A stretch of DNA of 7,215 nt, from positions 1 to 7,215 of the forward strand of contig JAJPYV010000429.1 of assembly GCA_021204735.1 (NCBI GenBank), given 5' to 3'. Origin of the DNA: Prevotella sp. (GTDB taxonomy: Bacteria; Bacteroidota; Bacteroidia; Bacteroidales; Bacteroidaceae). Numbering within the stretch: position 1 is the first letter of the stretch; every line of letters starts with the position of its first letter. A program made the position numbers and the translations under genes. Below are positions 6,114 to 7,215 of the stretch, piece by piece. A model generated the notes under the pieces. The model had not been told where the DNA came from. It made no database searches and saw nothing but the letters and a program-made list of their open reading frames with translations.

Positions 6114-7157
6114 ATGGCAGAAATGAATTTTGGTGGCGTTATCGAAACTGTAGTCACCAGCAAAGAGTTTTCATTGGAAAAGGCACGTGAGGTTCTCAAA
6201 AACGAGACTATCGCCGTTCTCGGTTATGGTATTCAGGGACCTGGTCAGGCATGCAACCTCCGTGATAACGGTTTCAACGTTATCGTAGGGCAGCGTGAAG
6301 GCAAGACATACGAAAAGGCTGTCGCAGACGGTTGGGTTCCAGGCAAGACTTTGTTCTCACTTGAGGAGGCTGCTGAAAAGGGTACTATCGTATGTATGTT
6401 GCTTTCAGATGCTGGTCAGATACAGGTTTGGCCTAAGGTAAAGCCGTATCTTACAAAAGGCAAGGCTCTTTATTATTCACATGGGTTCGCAATCAACTGG
6501 AGTGATCGCACGGGTGTTGTTCCTCCAGAGGATGTTGACGTTATAATGGTAGCTCCGAAGGGCTCTGGTACATCCCTCCGTACTATGTTCTGTGAAGGTC
6601 GTGGTCTTAATTGCTCATACGCTGTCTATCAGGACGCTACGGGTAAGGCAGAGGAGCGCACTATTGCATTCGGTATCGGTATCGGTGCCGGTTATCTGTT
6701 CAAGACTACCTTCCAGCGTGAGGCAACAAGTGACCTTACAGGTGAGCGTGGCTCGTTGATGGGTGCTATTGAGGGTCTGCTTGAGGCACAATATCAGGTA
6801 CTCCGTGAGCATGGACACTCACCATCGGAGGCTTTCAATGAGACAATCGAGGAGTTGACACAGAGCTTAGGTCCGTTGTTTGGTGCTAAGGGTATGGACT
6901 GGATGTATGCTAATTGCTCTACAACAGCACAGCGTGGTGCGCTCGACTGGGCTCCACGTTTCAGAAATGCTATCAAGCCAGTTATGGAGTGGCTCTACCT
7001 TTCTGTACAGAATGGTACAGAGGCACAGATTTCCATCGACAGCAATTCAAAGCCAGACTATCGTGAGAAACTGAACGAGGAGTTGCGCCAGATGCGTGAG
7101 AGCGAGATGTGGCAGACTGGTTTCACAGTTCGCAAGCTCCGTCCTGAGAACAACTAA
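6114..7157 (+). CDS. ilvC: Ketol-acid reductoisomerase (acetohydroxyacid isomeroreductase)
   Basis: IlvC converts 2-acetolactate or 2-aceto-2-hydroxybutyrate, by Mg2+-dependent alkyl migration and NAD(P)H reduction, to the dihydroxy acids of valine/leucine and isoleucine synthesis in the cytoplasm. The 347-aa product has the Rossmann motif VLGYGIQGPG (35-44), the nucleotide-specificity loop VGQREGK (58-64), SHGF with the expected catalytic His123, APKGSG with Lys149, and DLTGERG with metal ligands Asp207 and Glu211. NETIEEL (242-248) places Glu243 and Glu247 in the family's E-x3-E metal position. The C-terminus DSNSKPDYREKL...TVRKLRPENN is typical of Bacteroidetes IlvC proteins. I chose the ATG at 6114 (MAEMNFGG), as in relatives; the in-frame TTG at 6081 falls within a leader hairpin and adds an unrelated extension. 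All key residues are present and the length is normal. The gene has its own promoter and terminator, with tandem TAA TAA stops, and appears monocistronic within the window. Confidence 0.97.
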   Translation: MAEMNFGGVIETVVTSKEFSLEKAREVLKNETIAVLGYGIQGPGQACNLRDNGFNVIVGQREGKTYEKAVADGWVPGKTLFSLEEAAEKGTIVCMLLSDAGQIQVWPKVKPYLTKGKALYYSHGFAINWSDRTGVVPPEDVDVIMVAPKGSGTSLRTMFCEGRGLNCSYAVYQDATGKAEERTIAFGIGIGAGYLFKTTFQREATSDLTGERGSLMGAIEGLLEAQYQVLREHGHSPSEAFNETIEELTQSLGPLFGAKGMDWMYANCSTTAQRGALDWAPRFRNAIKPVMEWLYLSVQNGTEAQISIDSNSKPDYREKLNEELRQMRESEMWQTGFTVRKLRPENN

Positions 7158-7178
7158 TAATTAAATACCATAATAATT

Positions 7179-7215
7179 AAAAAGGTCATTGGCAACTTTC
7201 GCTAATGACCTTTTT
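7179..7215 (+). terminator. Intrinsic terminator after ilvC
   Basis: AAAAAGGTCATT (7179-7190) pairs perfectly with AATGACCTTTTT (7204-7215). The stem can extend inward by one G-U and two G-C pairs around an AACTTTC loop. The distal arm ends in a T-run reaching the window edge. With A-runs on one side and T-runs on the other, it could also terminate a convergent gene beyond the window. Confidence 0.93.

Overview
The window looks like chromosomal DNA from a Bacteroidales bacterium, most likely Prevotella or a close relative. Four things point there: a TTTG-N20-TATCTTTG promoter that fits the Bacteroidetes primary sigma consensus (TTTG / TAnnTTTG); starts preceded by A/T-rich sequence without a clear Shine-Dalgarno; Bacteroidetes-restricted families (DUF4468 and a 'putative porin'); and a secreted protein ending in the NLSGQR...G.NIIK..DGT.KKVLVK tail common in this group. 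The genus call is inference. All real genes are on the + strand. I see no rRNA, tRNA, CRISPR array or insertion sequence.

Layout. (1) 29-2380 encodes a 783-aa secreted protein of unknown function. It has a signal peptide, a modular beta-rich body with a duplicated two-domain unit (B1-C1-B2-C2), an extremely acidic composition, and a short basic C-terminal sorting-type tail. A strong intrinsic terminator follows at 2439-2475. (2) An AT-rich spacer (2381-2632) carries that terminator, a weak second hairpin and a -7-like promoter box. (3) 2633-5858 looks like a three-gene operon: an exported DUF4468 protein, a 78-aa protein with two predicted membrane helices, and a large outer-membrane putative porin. 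The last two genes overlap by ATGA, which moves the porin start to 3537. (4) The spacer 5859-6113 holds a perfect AT-rich inverted repeat, a well-formed promoter and a leader of about 140 nt. (5) 6114-7157 is ilvC, ketol-acid reductoisomerase of branched-chain amino acid synthesis, closed by a near-perfect terminator at 7179-7215.

The genes fall into three transcription units: a surface or secreted protein, an envelope module, and a metabolic gene. Nothing in the sequence shows that the three units act together. The least explained material is the acidic duplicated-module protein at 29-2380 and the DUF4468 / small membrane protein / porin trio. No clearly new defence, mobile or biosynthetic system is visible.
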